From Dokdonella sp. (GTDB taxonomy: Bacteria; Pseudomonadota; Gammaproteobacteria; Xanthomonadales; Rhodanobacteraceae): a stretch of 64,000 nt of DNA. Below the pieces are notes generated by a model. That model ran no database searches and had not been told where the DNA came from. It worked only from the letters and a program-made list of their open reading frames with translations. A program made the position numbers and the translations under genes. The stretch covers positions 186,001 to 250,000 of the forward strand of contig NZ_JAHCAQ010000002.1 of assembly GCF_019634845.1 (NCBI RefSeq). The letters run 5' to 3'. Positions 34,932 to 43,787 of the stretch are shown piece after piece; the first letter of the stretch is position 1; the number at the start of each line of letters is the position of its first letter.

Positions 34932-35774
34932 ATGAGCGAGGATCCTCCCAGTAGACCCGCACCACGATCGTGGTTCGAACGCATTACCCAGGCACTGTCG
35001 GGCGAACCCCAAAGCCGCGAGGAACTCATCGAGGAGCTGCGCCACGCGCAGGCCAATGGCCTGCTGACCAACGACACGCTGTCGATGGTCGAAGGCGCCA
35101 TCGAGGTCGTCGACCTCAGCGTGGCCGATGTCATGGTGCCGCGTGCACAGATGGTGTCGCTGCCGGTGGATGCCCCGCTGGCGCAGGTGCTCGCCAGCGT
35201 GATCGAGTCGGGCCACTCGCGCTTTCCCGTACATGGCGAGGACAAGGACGAGATCCTCGGCATCCTGCTCGCCAAGGACCTGCTGCGTTGCTTCGTCGCC
35301 GGCGCGCAGGCCGATCTGCGCAGCCTGCTGCGGCCGGTGACGATGATTCCCGAATCCAAGCGCCTCAACATCCTGCTCAAGGAGTTCCGCCTGTCGCGCA
35401 ACCACATGGCGATCGTGGTCGACGAATACGGCGGCGTGGCGGGCCTCGTCACCATCGAGGACGTGCTCGAGCAAATCGTCGGCGACATCGGCGACGAGCA
35501 CGACGATGACGACGACGAGGGCACGCTGATCCAGGTCGGCCCCAACGGCGACTTCCTCGTCAGCGCGCTGACCCCGATCGCCGAATTCAACGAGCGCTTC
35601 GACAGCGAGTTCAGCGACGAGGAGTTCGACACCGTCGGCGGCATGGTCACCGCGCAGTTCGGCCACCTGCCCGAAGTCGGCGAGGAAGTGGCGCTGGGCG
35701 GCTTCCTGTTCCATGTCGCCAAGGCCGACGCGCGCCGCGTGCAGCAGTTTGCGGTGCGCGTGCATGAGGCCTGA
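34932..35774 (+). CDS. corC: CorC/YbeX-type CBS-domain protein
   Basis: 280 residues: two CBS domains (DVMVPRAQMVSLP onwards, about 55-185), a very acidic stretch DEHDDDDDEG, and a C-terminal CorC_HlyC transporter-associated domain. No transmembrane segments. The family is linked to Mg/Co efflux and to ribosome metabolism with ybeZ-ybeY. ATG 34932 gives the usual N-terminus; ATG 34911 is possible. A gap of 246 bases after ybeY holds GCTACACTG at 34889, a -10-like motif, so corC may have its own promoter. Confidence 0.93.
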   Translation: MSEDPPSRPAPRSWFERITQALSGEPQSREELIEELRHAQANGLLTNDTLSMVEGAIEVVDLSVADVMVPRAQMVSLPVDAPLAQVLASVIESGHSRFPVHGEDKDEILGILLAKDLLRCFVAGAQADLRSLLRPVTMIPESKRLNILLKEFRLSRNHMAIVVDEYGGVAGLVTIEDVLEQIVGDIGDEHDDDDDEGTLIQVGPNGDFLVSALTPIAEFNERFDSEFSDEEFDTVGGMVTAQFGHLPEVGEEVALGGFLFHVAKADARRVQQFAVRVHEA

Positions 35775-37101
35775 GCACAGGCAGGCGGCAACCGCCCAGC
35801 GACGCGCGAGCCGGTTCGGGCACGTGCTGCGGCGGCTCGCCCTGCTGGCCTGCGCGGGCGTGTCGGCGGCCGTCGGTCACGCCGCTGCCGAACCACCCGC
35901 TGCCGAACCACCCGCCGCCGGGCCTGCGCCGCTGCCTGCCGGCGAGGCGACTCCGGCCACCGCTGGGCATCCCGCGATCAGCCTGTTGACGGTGGGGCCC
36001 GGCGACATCTACTTCGAGCGCTTCGGTCACAACGCGATCGTGGTGCGCGATCCGGCCAGCGGCGAGGCGCTGGCCTACAACTACGGCATGTTCGACTTCA
36101 GCGAGGCCCACTTCCTCGCCAATTTCGTGCGCGGCCACATGACCTACCAGCTCGCCGCCAACGCTCTCGACGCCGACCTGGCGCAGTACCGCGCCGAAGG
36201 GCGCAGCGTCGAGGAGCAGGTGCTCGACCTCGCGCCCGCGCAGGCGCAGCGGCTTGTCGCGTTCCTCGAGTGGAACGCCCTGCCCGAGAACGCCCGCTAC
36301 CGCTACGACTATTTCAGCGCCAACTGCTCCACGCGCGTGCGCGACGCGCTCGATCGCGCGCTGGGCGGCGCGCTGCTCGCGCAGAGCGAAGGCCGCTCGC
36401 GCGGCTATACCTACCGGCTCGACGCGCTGCGCCTGATGGCGCCCGAGCCTGCGCTCATGCTGCTGATCGACCTCGGCCTCGGGCCGTATGCCGATCGCCG
36501 CATCGACTTCTGGGACGAGAGCTTCGTGCCCGAAACACTCGCCGCCGTCGTCGCGCGTGCACGCATCGGTGCCGATGCGCAGCCGCTGGTCACCACGACG
36601 CGCGAGCTGGCCGCCAACCACGTCGCGGTGCCGCCCGCGCTGCCGCCCGACCTGCGCTGGCCGTTCCTCGGCCTTGGCATCGGCCTGGGCCTGGGCCTGC
36701 ACTGGCTCGCGCGGCGGCAAGCCTGCGCGGCGCGCATCGGCCTGGCCACGTTCGCGGTCGTGTTCGAGTCGTTGTGCGGACTGGGCGGCATCGCCCTGCT
36801 CTACCTGTGGCTCGGCAGCGACCACGTTGCCGCCTGGCGCAACGAGAATCTGCTGCTGCTGAGTCCGTTGTGCCTGCTGCTGGTGCCGGGCTGGATCGGC
36901 CATGCGCGCGGCCGCCGCGCCAGGGGCGGCACGCGCACGCTGGCCTGGCTCGTCGTCGCCGGCGCGCTGTTCGCGCTCGCCTCGAAGATCCTGCCGTGGT
37001 TCCCCCAGGCCAACCTACACTGGATCGTGCTGCTGCTGCCGATCCATCTTGCCCTCGCGCTGGCGCTCGGCGGCGCTACCGGCCGCACGCCGCGTCAATA
37101 G
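35764..37101 (+). CDS. DUF4105 membrane protein
   Basis: 445 residues. A signal or anchor helix is followed by a short AEPPAAEPPAAG repeat, then the DUF4105 domain (about 75-290: ERFGHNAIVVRD, NYGMFDF, YDYFSANCSTRVRDALD) with a His and Cys arrangement reminiscent of NlpC/P60-like thiol hydrolases, and four or so C-terminal membrane helices. Outward-facing hydrolase activity is inference. Its ATG lies inside the last codons of corC (11-base overlap), so it is translationally coupled. lnt, which follows corC in E. coli, is not here. Confidence 0.82.
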   Translation: MRPEHRQAATAQRRASRFGHVLRRLALLACAGVSAAVGHAAAEPPAAEPPAAGPAPLPAGEATPATAGHPAISLLTVGPGDIYFERFGHNAIVVRDPASGEALAYNYGMFDFSEAHFLANFVRGHMTYQLAANALDADLAQYRAEGRSVEEQVLDLAPAQAQRLVAFLEWNALPENARYRYDYFSANCSTRVRDALDRALGGALLAQSEGRSRGYTYRLDALRLMAPEPALMLLIDLGLGPYADRRIDFWDESFVPETLAAVVARARIGADAQPLVTTTRELAANHVAVPPALPPDLRWPFLGLGIGLGLGLHWLARRQACAARIGLATFAVVFESLCGLGGIALLYLWLGSDHVAAWRNENLLLLSPLCLLLVPGWIGHARGRRARGGTRTLAWLVVAGALFALASKILPWFPQANLHWIVLLLPIHLALALALGGATGRTPRQ

Positions 37102-37132
37102 CGACCGCGCGCAACCCGACGGCGCCGCCCGC

Positions 37133-38905
37133 TCATCGCGATGCCGGCAACCGATCGCCGGCGCGCCAGCCACCCGCAGCGAGTGCATCGAGCAACGCAC
37201 CGACACGTGGCCGCGTGTCGGTGCCATGCACGGGCAGCACGACCACGTCGCCCGCGCGTGCCCACGCGAGGAGTTGCCGCACGCCGGCGTCCTCATCGAC
37301 CGGCCCGCTCAGGTCCGGCTCGGCGACGCCATCCGCGAGCAGCGCCGCGCGCAGCAGCGCCGGGACTGCGCCGGGCTCACGGCCGCGCAGGTAGCTGGCG
37401 ATTTCCTTGAGCACGATGCGCGCAGGGCGCGCCGCGGCAACCGTCGTGGCGAGCTCGCGGATCTCGGCGTCGCTGCGGTTGCCGACCTGGCCGAGCAGGA
37501 TACCCAGCCGCGCCGGGCGCAGCCCTGCGGCGACTTCGAGCAGGCCGCGCATGCCATCGGGGTTGTGGGCGTAGTCGACGAGCACATGCACGCCGCCGAG
37601 CTCGACATGCTGCAGCCGACCGGGATTGTCGGCCGGCGTGGCGCCGAAACTTTGCGCAACGGCGGCGATGACGCCAGGCGCGATGCCGAGCGCCTGCGCA
37701 GCGAGTGCGGCCGCGGCGATATTGGCGAGGTTGTAGCGCGCGGTGCCACCGAAACCGAGCGGCATCGCCGCAGCTGCACCAAGGTCATGCTCGTGGCCGT
37801 CCGCGTGCAGCACGAGGCGACCCGCGCGCAAGCCGCAGGTGGCCTCGCCCCGCGCGCGCCCGGCGCGCAGCAGCGGCGCATCGGCGTCGAGCGCAAACCA
37901 CGCGCGGCGCGCCGTGATCGCCTGCTGCCCGGCCTGCGCCACGAGCAGCGCGTCGTCGGCGTTGAGCACGAGCGTGGCCGCAGCGCCGAGCGCGCGCGCG
38001 ATCGTCAGCTTGGCCTGCGCGAGTGCTTCCAGCGTATCGATGCCGTACTCGCCGAAATGGTCGTCACTGACGTTGGTGACGATGCCGACCTGCGCATGCT
38101 GCACGGCCAGGCCGCGCCGCAGCAGGCCGCCACGCGCGGTCTCGAGGATCGCCAGGTCGATGCCCGAGGCGAGCAGCGCGGTGCGCGCGCCGACCGGGCC
38201 CGAGTAGTCGCCGCTGGCGAGCGCAACACCATCGCGATAGACGCCGTCGGTGCAGGTGTGCGCGACGTGCAGGCCCTGCCCGCGCGCGATGGCCGCCAGC
38301 AGGCGCGTGGTCGTGGTCTTGCCATTGGAGCCGGTGACGAGCGCGATCGGCACCTCGCTGAGCGCGTCCCACTCGAGCGCCGCCGCTGCCGGCAGCGCCG
38401 CCAACGGCCAACTGCGCGCAGCGGCGCCGGACCCGAGCGTCAGCGTGGTGTCATCCTGCAGCACGTTGCGGCCGCGCGCCTGCGCCGCCGCGTGCAGCGC
38501 GAGCAGCGCCGGATTGCGTTCGCTGGCGGCATGGGCCTGCAGGGTGGCCAGTGCGCTGGCTTCGTCCCACGCGGCGGGGTGACCGGGCGCATGCAGGCGC
38601 GCCCACGGCCCGGCGCCGAGCGCGCTGGCGAGCGCCCACTCGTTGACTTCGGTGGCGGTCAGCAACTGGTCGACGGGCGCGGCAAAGGCGAGCACGAGGC
38701 CATTCGCGGCGCTGCGCACGCTGGTCGCGGCCGCAGGCCAGCCCAGCGCCTGCCGCGCACGCGCGAGCTGCGCGCGCCAGCGGTCGGGCAGATCGGTCGC
38801 GACCGCCACGCCGACCGTCTGCAGCACCGCGCCGGTCGCCGCGAAGTGCAGGTTCCAACCGGTCAGGCGCCGCGAATCCTCGAACGGCAGCGACGGCAGG
38901 CTCAA
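37133..38905 (-). CDS. Mur-ligase-family protein paired with cyanophycin synthetase (CphA'-like)
   Basis: 590 residues from a TTG start that overlaps the cphA stop (TTGA). An N-terminal domain of about 180 residues (TGWNLHFAATGAVLQ, VNEWALASALG) precedes a complete Mur-ligase module with P-loop TGSNGKTT (191-198), ETARGGLLRRGLAV and VDYAHNPDGMRGLLE, like the C-terminal half of CphA. There is no ATP-grasp domain, so it cannot by itself do both cyanophycin reactions. Second synthetase-like genes next to cphA are known in several non-cyanobacterial groups; their exact task is not settled. It may extend or modify the polymer or prime it. Confidence 0.85.
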   Translation of the reverse strand: MSLPSLPFEDSRRLTGWNLHFAATGAVLQTVGVAVATDLPDRWRAQLARARQALGWPAAATSVRSAANGLVLAFAAPVDQLLTATEVNEWALASALGAGPWARLHAPGHPAAWDEASALATLQAHAASERNPALLALHAAAQARGRNVLQDDTTLTLGSGAAARSWPLAALPAAAALEWDALSEVPIALVTGSNGKTTTTRLLAAIARGQGLHVAHTCTDGVYRDGVALASGDYSGPVGARTALLASGIDLAILETARGGLLRRGLAVQHAQVGIVTNVSDDHFGEYGIDTLEALAQAKLTIARALGAAATLVLNADDALLVAQAGQQAITARRAWFALDADAPLLRAGRARGEATCGLRAGRLVLHADGHEHDLGAAAAMPLGFGGTARYNLANIAAAALAAQALGIAPGVIAAVAQSFGATPADNPGRLQHVELGGVHVLVDYAHNPDGMRGLLEVAAGLRPARLGILLGQVGNRSDAEIRELATTVAAARPARIVLKEIASYLRGREPGAVPALLRAALLADGVAEPDLSGPVDEDAGVRQLLAWARAGDVVVLPVHGTDTRPRVGALLDALAAGGWRAGDRLPASR

Positions 38906-41697
38906 TCTTCGCTCTCGCGGGCGAGAAACAGGCCGCGCGCATCGCGGCTGACCTCGCCCAGGTTCGCCAAGCTGGCTTCGTCGAAGCTGGCTTCCTCGAC
39001 CACGGGCGGCGGTGCCGCGCGCACAGCGGCCGGCGCCGGCGCACCTTCGGGGCGGAACTTGATGATCTGCTTCCACGAGCGCACCAGCGCATCGGCAAAT
39101 ACGAGCAGCAGATCCCCCTGGCGCGCCATCTGCAGGGCGGCGTCGATCGCGGCCTGCTCGTCGGGAATGAGCGAGATCGCGTCCTTGGCCACGCCGGCCG
39201 CCTGCAGCGCGCGGGAGATGATGAGCGGCACCTCGTCACCATCGCGGCCACGCAGATTGTCGTCGCGCCGGCAGATGTAGTGGTCGAACTTGCCGGCCGT
39301 GGCCTGCGCGATCGCGGCGAGGTCCTCGTCGCGCCGGTCGCCGGGTCCGGCCAGCACGACGATGCGCCGCCCAGCCACGTCGAGGCGCTGCGCGAGGTCG
39401 GCCATCGCCGCCACCGCGGCTGCGTTGTGGCCATAGTCGAACAGCACCTTGAACGGGTGTTCGTCGAACACGTTCATGCGCCCCGGCACCTGGAAGAAGG
39501 TGGTGCCGAAGGTACGCAGGCCCTGACGGATCGCGTCGAGCTTGATGCCGAGCGCAAACGCCATCGCCGCCGCGAACATCGCGTTCTGCACGTTGTGCAG
39601 GGCGCGGCCTTCGAGCGTGGCCGGGATCAGGTGCGTCCACAGCAGCGGGATGTGGCCGCCCTTGTCGTACAGCGTGATCATCGTGCCGTTGACGCCGGCC
39701 TCGAGTGCGCAGGCGCGGCCACCCGCGCGCACGTGCTCGCGCACGAGCGCGTGCGAGGGGTTCATCGTCACGTAGCAGATCACCTTGGCGTCGGTGTAGC
39801 CCGACATGCGCAGCACATTGGGATCGTCGGCATTGAGCACGGCGCAATCGCGCGCCACCTCGACCACGATGCGCTTGACCTCGGCCAGTTGCTCGAGCGT
39901 GTCGATGCCCTTCATGCCGAGATGGTCGCTTTGCACGTTGAGCACCGCGCCGACGTTGACGTGGCGCATGCCCAGGCCCGCGCGCAGCAGGCCACCACGC
40001 GCGGTCTCGAGCACGGCGATGTCGATCGATGGATCGGACAGCACCATGCGCGCCGACACCGGCCCGGTCATGTCGCCCTCCACCGTGCGCTGGCCGTCGA
40101 TGTAGACGCCGTCGGTGGTGGTCAGTCCCGGCGTGTAACCGGCCATCTTGGTGATGTGGGCGAGCATGCGCGCGGTGGTGGTCTTGCCATTGGTGCCGGT
40201 CACGGCCGCGATCGGCACGCGCGCGGGCGTGCCGGGCGGGAACAGCATGTCGATGACGGGACCGGCGGCATCGCGCGGCGTGCCCTCGCTGGGCGAGACG
40301 TGCATGCGGAAGCCCGGCGCGGCGTTGACCTCGCAGATGCCGCCGCCGACCGTGCGGTAGCTTTCGGCGATGTTGGGCGAGAGGAAATCGACGCCGCCGA
40401 CGTCGAGGCCGATGGCGCGGATCGCGCGCACCGCCATGTCGCGGTTGTCGGGGTGGATGATGTCGGTGACGTCGGTGGCGGTGCCGCCGGTGGACAGGTT
40501 GGCGGTCGAGCGCAGGTACACGGTCTCGCCATCCGCGGGCACCGAGGCGGCGCTGTAGCCCACGCGCTGCATCATCTGCTCGGCCTCGCGGTCGAGCTGG
40601 ATCCGCGTGAGCACCTTCTCGTGGCCGATGCCGCGCCGCGGATCGGCGTTGACGCCGTCGACCAGCGCCGCGATCGTCGACGTGCCATCGCCCACCACGT
40701 GGCCCGGCGTGCGCCGGGTGGCGGCAACGAGTTCTCCGTTGACGACGAGCAGGCGATGGTCGGCGCCGTCGAGGAAGTTCTCGACGATGACCGAGCGCGA
40801 GTGTTCGCGCGCGGCATGGAAACCGGCCCGCACCTCGTCGTCGTTCATCAGCCGGATCGAGATGCCGCGGCCGTGGTTGCCGTTGTAGGGCTTGGTCACG
40901 ACCGGATGGCCGAGCCGGCGCGCCGCGCGCACCGCAAGGTCCTCGCTCTGCACGAGTTCCTGGCGCGGCACCGGCAGGCCGAGCGAGGCGAGGATCTTGT
41001 TGGTCTCCTCCTTGTCGCTGGCCAACTCCACCGCGATGTGTGAGGTCCGGCCCGTCACCGTGGCCTGGATGCGCTGCTGGTACTTGCCGTGGCCCAGCTG
41101 CACGAGTGACTGTTCGTTGAGGCGCAGCCACGGAATGCCGCGTTCCTCGGCCGCACGCACCAGTGCCGCGGTCGAGGGGCCGAGCGCGCGGTGCTGCGCA
41201 TAGCGGATGAACTCGTCGCGTGCGGTCGGCCAGTCCCAGTCGTCGGGCAATGCCCCGCGCGTGCGCAACTGCACCGGCAGCAGCGATTCGAGCAGCCTGA
41301 GCGCGAGCTCGCCCGCGGCGATGCCTTCCTCGCGCTGCGCGTATTCGTACACCACCGTGTACACGCCCGGGCGACCCTCGGCGGTGCTGCGCGTCTTGCC
41401 GAAGGTGACGGCCTCGCCCGCGATGTTCTGCACCTCGATCGCGACATGCTCGAGCACGTGGCCGAGCCAGGTGCCCTCGTCCTCGCGCATGCGGCGGATG
41501 AAGCCGCCCGGCTCACGGTACGAACAGCCATGCTCGGCCAGGCCCGGCAGCGCCGCGACGAGGCCGTCGATGAAGGACGCGCCGAGACGCGCCGTCGGCC
41601 AGTGCTCGAGCTCGCCCAGGTCCAACTCCAGCCGGATGACCGGAAAATGGGCGTAGAGCGACGGCCCCACGTACACCGAACGATCCAGGATGCGCAT
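38902..41697 (-). CDS. cphA: Cyanophycin synthetase
   Basis: Polymerises Asp into a backbone and attaches Arg to each beta-carboxyl group, using ATP for each step. 931 residues: N-domain (1-160), ATP-grasp domain (about 220-485, VTKPYNGNHGRGIS at 267-280, EVNAAPGFRMH at 456-466), then the Mur-ligase-like domain with P-loop TGTNGKTT at 500-507, ETARGGLLRAGLGM and LFDYGHNAAA. Length and order match CphA1. The last 45 residues after KFRPEG are a Pro/Ala/acidic tail. Arg substrate is established for the family; this protein was not tested. It couples to the Mur-ligase protein downstream. Confidence 0.95.
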   Translation of the reverse strand: MRILDRSVYVGPSLYAHFPVIRLELDLGELEHWPTARLGASFIDGLVAALPGLAEHGCSYREPGGFIRRMREDEGTWLGHVLEHVAIEVQNIAGEAVTFGKTRSTAEGRPGVYTVVYEYAQREEGIAAGELALRLLESLLPVQLRTRGALPDDWDWPTARDEFIRYAQHRALGPSTAALVRAAEERGIPWLRLNEQSLVQLGHGKYQQRIQATVTGRTSHIAVELASDKEETNKILASLGLPVPRQELVQSEDLAVRAARRLGHPVVTKPYNGNHGRGISIRLMNDDEVRAGFHAAREHSRSVIVENFLDGADHRLLVVNGELVAATRRTPGHVVGDGTSTIAALVDGVNADPRRGIGHEKVLTRIQLDREAEQMMQRVGYSAASVPADGETVYLRSTANLSTGGTATDVTDIIHPDNRDMAVRAIRAIGLDVGGVDFLSPNIAESYRTVGGGICEVNAAPGFRMHVSPSEGTPRDAAGPVIDMLFPPGTPARVPIAAVTGTNGKTTTARMLAHITKMAGYTPGLTTTDGVYIDGQRTVEGDMTGPVSARMVLSDPSIDIAVLETARGGLLRAGLGMRHVNVGAVLNVQSDHLGMKGIDTLEQLAEVKRIVVEVARDCAVLNADDPNVLRMSGYTDAKVICYVTMNPSHALVREHVRAGGRACALEAGVNGTMITLYDKGGHIPLLWTHLIPATLEGRALHNVQNAMFAAAMAFALGIKLDAIRQGLRTFGTTFFQVPGRMNVFDEHPFKVLFDYGHNAAAVAAMADLAQRLDVAGRRIVVLAGPGDRRDEDLAAIAQATAGKFDHYICRRDDNLRGRDGDEVPLIISRALQAAGVAKDAISLIPDEQAAIDAALQMARQGDLLLVFADALVRSWKQIIKFRPEGAPAPAAVRAAPPPVVEEASFDEASLANLGEVSRDARGLFLARESED

Positions 41698-41820
41698 GCC
41701 GTCCTCCCCCTGCGAGCGAAGTCCGATCCTAGCGCGTCCACGCGGCTCGTGGGCAGGCCCGCGCCCGCGAGCGGCGACGCCGCCAGCGGCGTCCGCCGGC
41801 GCACGCCACCAGCACCGGCC

Positions 41821-42662
41821 TCAGTTCAGGGCACGGTCGCCGAAGTCGTCAGCAAAGATCAGGTCGGCGTCGCCGTCCGACCCGACGCGCGTGAGCACCG
41901 CATCGTTGTTCCACATGCCCACGGCAACCGGATCGCTCGATGCCGTACCTGCCAGCACCGCCTGGTGGCCGACGAAGCGCAGCTTGTCCCAGGCGGTGAA
42001 ATCCGCCAGCTGGGTGCTCTGGTAGGCGGGGGGCGTCGACGAACACGGCACCGCCGACACCGAAACCCGCATCGGGTGCTCCATTGGCGTTCAACTGGAT
42101 CACGAAACCATGCCCCTGCGGGTGGACCTGTCCCGACCCGGACACCTCTCCGACGAGCCAGATCCTGCCATCGATGCGCACGTCGACACCGCTCGACCAG
42201 TACTCCAACGCACCGACATAACAGTACGCGCACGAGGCGACACCGCTGCCCATGTTGCCGACGAAAGCTGTGGTCGCCGTCGGGCGTGGCGCCGATCACC
42301 ACGATGCGGCCCTGCGAGCCGATGGCGACCCCGGCGACCGTGGTCAGCTATGCGTCCTTGAGGACCATGCCGTTCACACCGAAGCCGGTCACGCGCTGAC
42401 CGTTGCGGTCGAGCCGCACGAGACCGATGCGCGAGCCCAAACCGCCCGGCGCCGCGCCGCCGGGCAAGTCGATCGCCACCACATAACCGCCGCCCATGGT
42501 GCGGGCGAGCCCCGCGAGTGCGTCGTATTGGTCGTCGCCGCCGGGCTCGAACAGCCGCTGCCAGCCGGCGCTGCCAAAGCTCGTGTCGACCACGGGAGCT
42601 TCGGCGCGGGCGCCCGCGGCGAGCACGAACAACACGATGCACAGCAGGCAACGGACCGTCAT
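41821..42662 (-). pseudogene. Decayed secreted delta-60-repeat protein with IFADDF tail
   Basis: Starts intact at ATG 42662 with a signal peptide (CLLCIVLFVLAAGARA) and a delta-60-type repeat (VDTSFGSAGWQRLF, later GFGVNGMVLKDA), then meets an in-frame TAG at 42350-42348. Coding potential continues (TTVAGVAIGSQGRIVVIG), shifts frame near a TTT run at about 42263 (GNMGSGVASCAYCYVGALEY, PDAGFGVGGAVFVDAP), and shifts again at a run of six C near 42030, ending LIFADDFGDRALN. One nonsense mutation plus two frameshifts make it a pseudogene unless the homopolymer shifts are sequencing errors. It sits between cphA and cphB and splits the cyanophycin cluster. Confidence 0.8.
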
Positions 42663-42867
42663 GGCGGAGCTCGCCCAACAAGATGTCGACAGGCGTGACA
42701 ATACGCAGGCCGGCAACCACTCGGGACAGGCTCGGCGCCGATCCGCGCGCGTCGGTGCGATCAGGCGGGCGGCACCCGGACCTTGCACGTCTTGCGCGCG
42801 GTCGGGCGCGGCCAGCCAGCAAGGCCGCGCATTGGGCAGCGACGCCGGCGCTGGCGGCGGCGCCGCC

Positions 42868-43713
42868 TCAGTGGTGCTTGGAGCCCGCGAGCCGACCCGC
42901 CGAGGCGCGCCGCGTATGCAGGTTGAAAGTCGCGCCGGCAACGAGGATGTGGATCTTGAGGCCGAGCAGACACACCGGCTCGTCGGCGTCGGCCTGGTCC
43001 ATCGACGAAAACTGCAATTCGCTGGCATCGACCACGGTGACGCCGCCCGAGCCTTCCACCTCGAGCGTGTTGTCGGGGCGGATGAAGGCGGCGGTGTCTT
43101 CGTCCAGGCCGATGCCGACCGCGAACGGGTTGTAGGCCAGCGCCGCGAGCAGGCGGCCGAGACGGTCGCGCTGGCGGAAATGCTGGTCGATCACGAAGCG
43201 GTTGGTCAGGCCCAGTCCCGGCGCCAGATGCACGCTCGATGCGGTCGGCGAGCCGCCCTCCTTGCCGAAGGCGATCATGTGCTCGGACAGGATCGAGGCG
43301 CCGGCACTGGTGCCGCCCACGTGCATGCCCTGCGCATTGCGCAGCCGGATCAGCTTGGCGATCGGCGTGCCGCCAAGGAGCGTCGACAGCCGCAACTGGT
43401 TGCCGCCGGTGAAGAACACGCCGCTGGCACGCTCGATGTGCTGCCAGCGGTTGGCCTCGCCGGCGTCGCGGCGCGTGTCGAAGTCGAGCGCGGTGACCTG
43501 GCCGGCGCCGAGCTCCGCGAACAGGCGCTCGTAGCGCTCGCCCGTGGTGGCGAGCTGGCTCGCGGTCGGAATGACCACGATGTCGGCGGCATTGCCGCCG
43601 CACAGCTCCACGAAGCGGCGCAGGATGCGCGGATCGTGGTCCTTTTCCTCGGCGCCGCCGATCGGCACGATCCAGCCGCGTTCATTGCCTTCACTGACCT
43701 TGCTTGGACACAT
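42868..43713 (-). CDS. cphB: Cyanophycinase
   Basis: Serine exopeptidase of family S51 that cuts cyanophycin into beta-Asp-Arg dipeptides. 281 residues. Nucleophile Ser136 in GGTSAGAS, with FFTGGNQLRL before it and the conserved DQHFRQRDRLGRLL and GIGLDEDTAAFI segments. No signal peptide, so it acts on intracellular granules. A GGGGGGAAG sequence precedes ATG 43713. It lies 74 bases after iadA on the same strand and upstream of cphA, with a pseudogene between. Confidence 0.94.
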   Translation of the reverse strand: MCPSKVSEGNERGWIVPIGGAEEKDHDPRILRRFVELCGGNAADIVVIPTASQLATTGERYERLFAELGAGQVTALDFDTRRDAGEANRWQHIERASGVFFTGGNQLRLSTLLGGTPIAKLIRLRNAQGMHVGGTSAGASILSEHMIAFGKEGGSPTASSVHLAPGLGLTNRFVIDQHFRQRDRLGRLLAALAYNPFAVGIGLDEDTAAFIRPDNTLEVEGSGGVTVVDASELQFSSMDQADADEPVCLLGLKIHILVAGATFNLHTRRASAGRLAGSKHH

Positions 43714-43787
43714 CGCGCCCGCTTCCCCCCGAATTCATCGCACAAGTCTATCGCCACCGGCAGCGGCGTGGCGCCGACGGTACTGCC

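Noticed and set aside
35880-35930. Tandem repeat coding AEPPAAEPPAAG in the DUF4105 protein
   Set aside because: Only two copies; a simple low-complexity linker after the signal peptide, not a repeat array.
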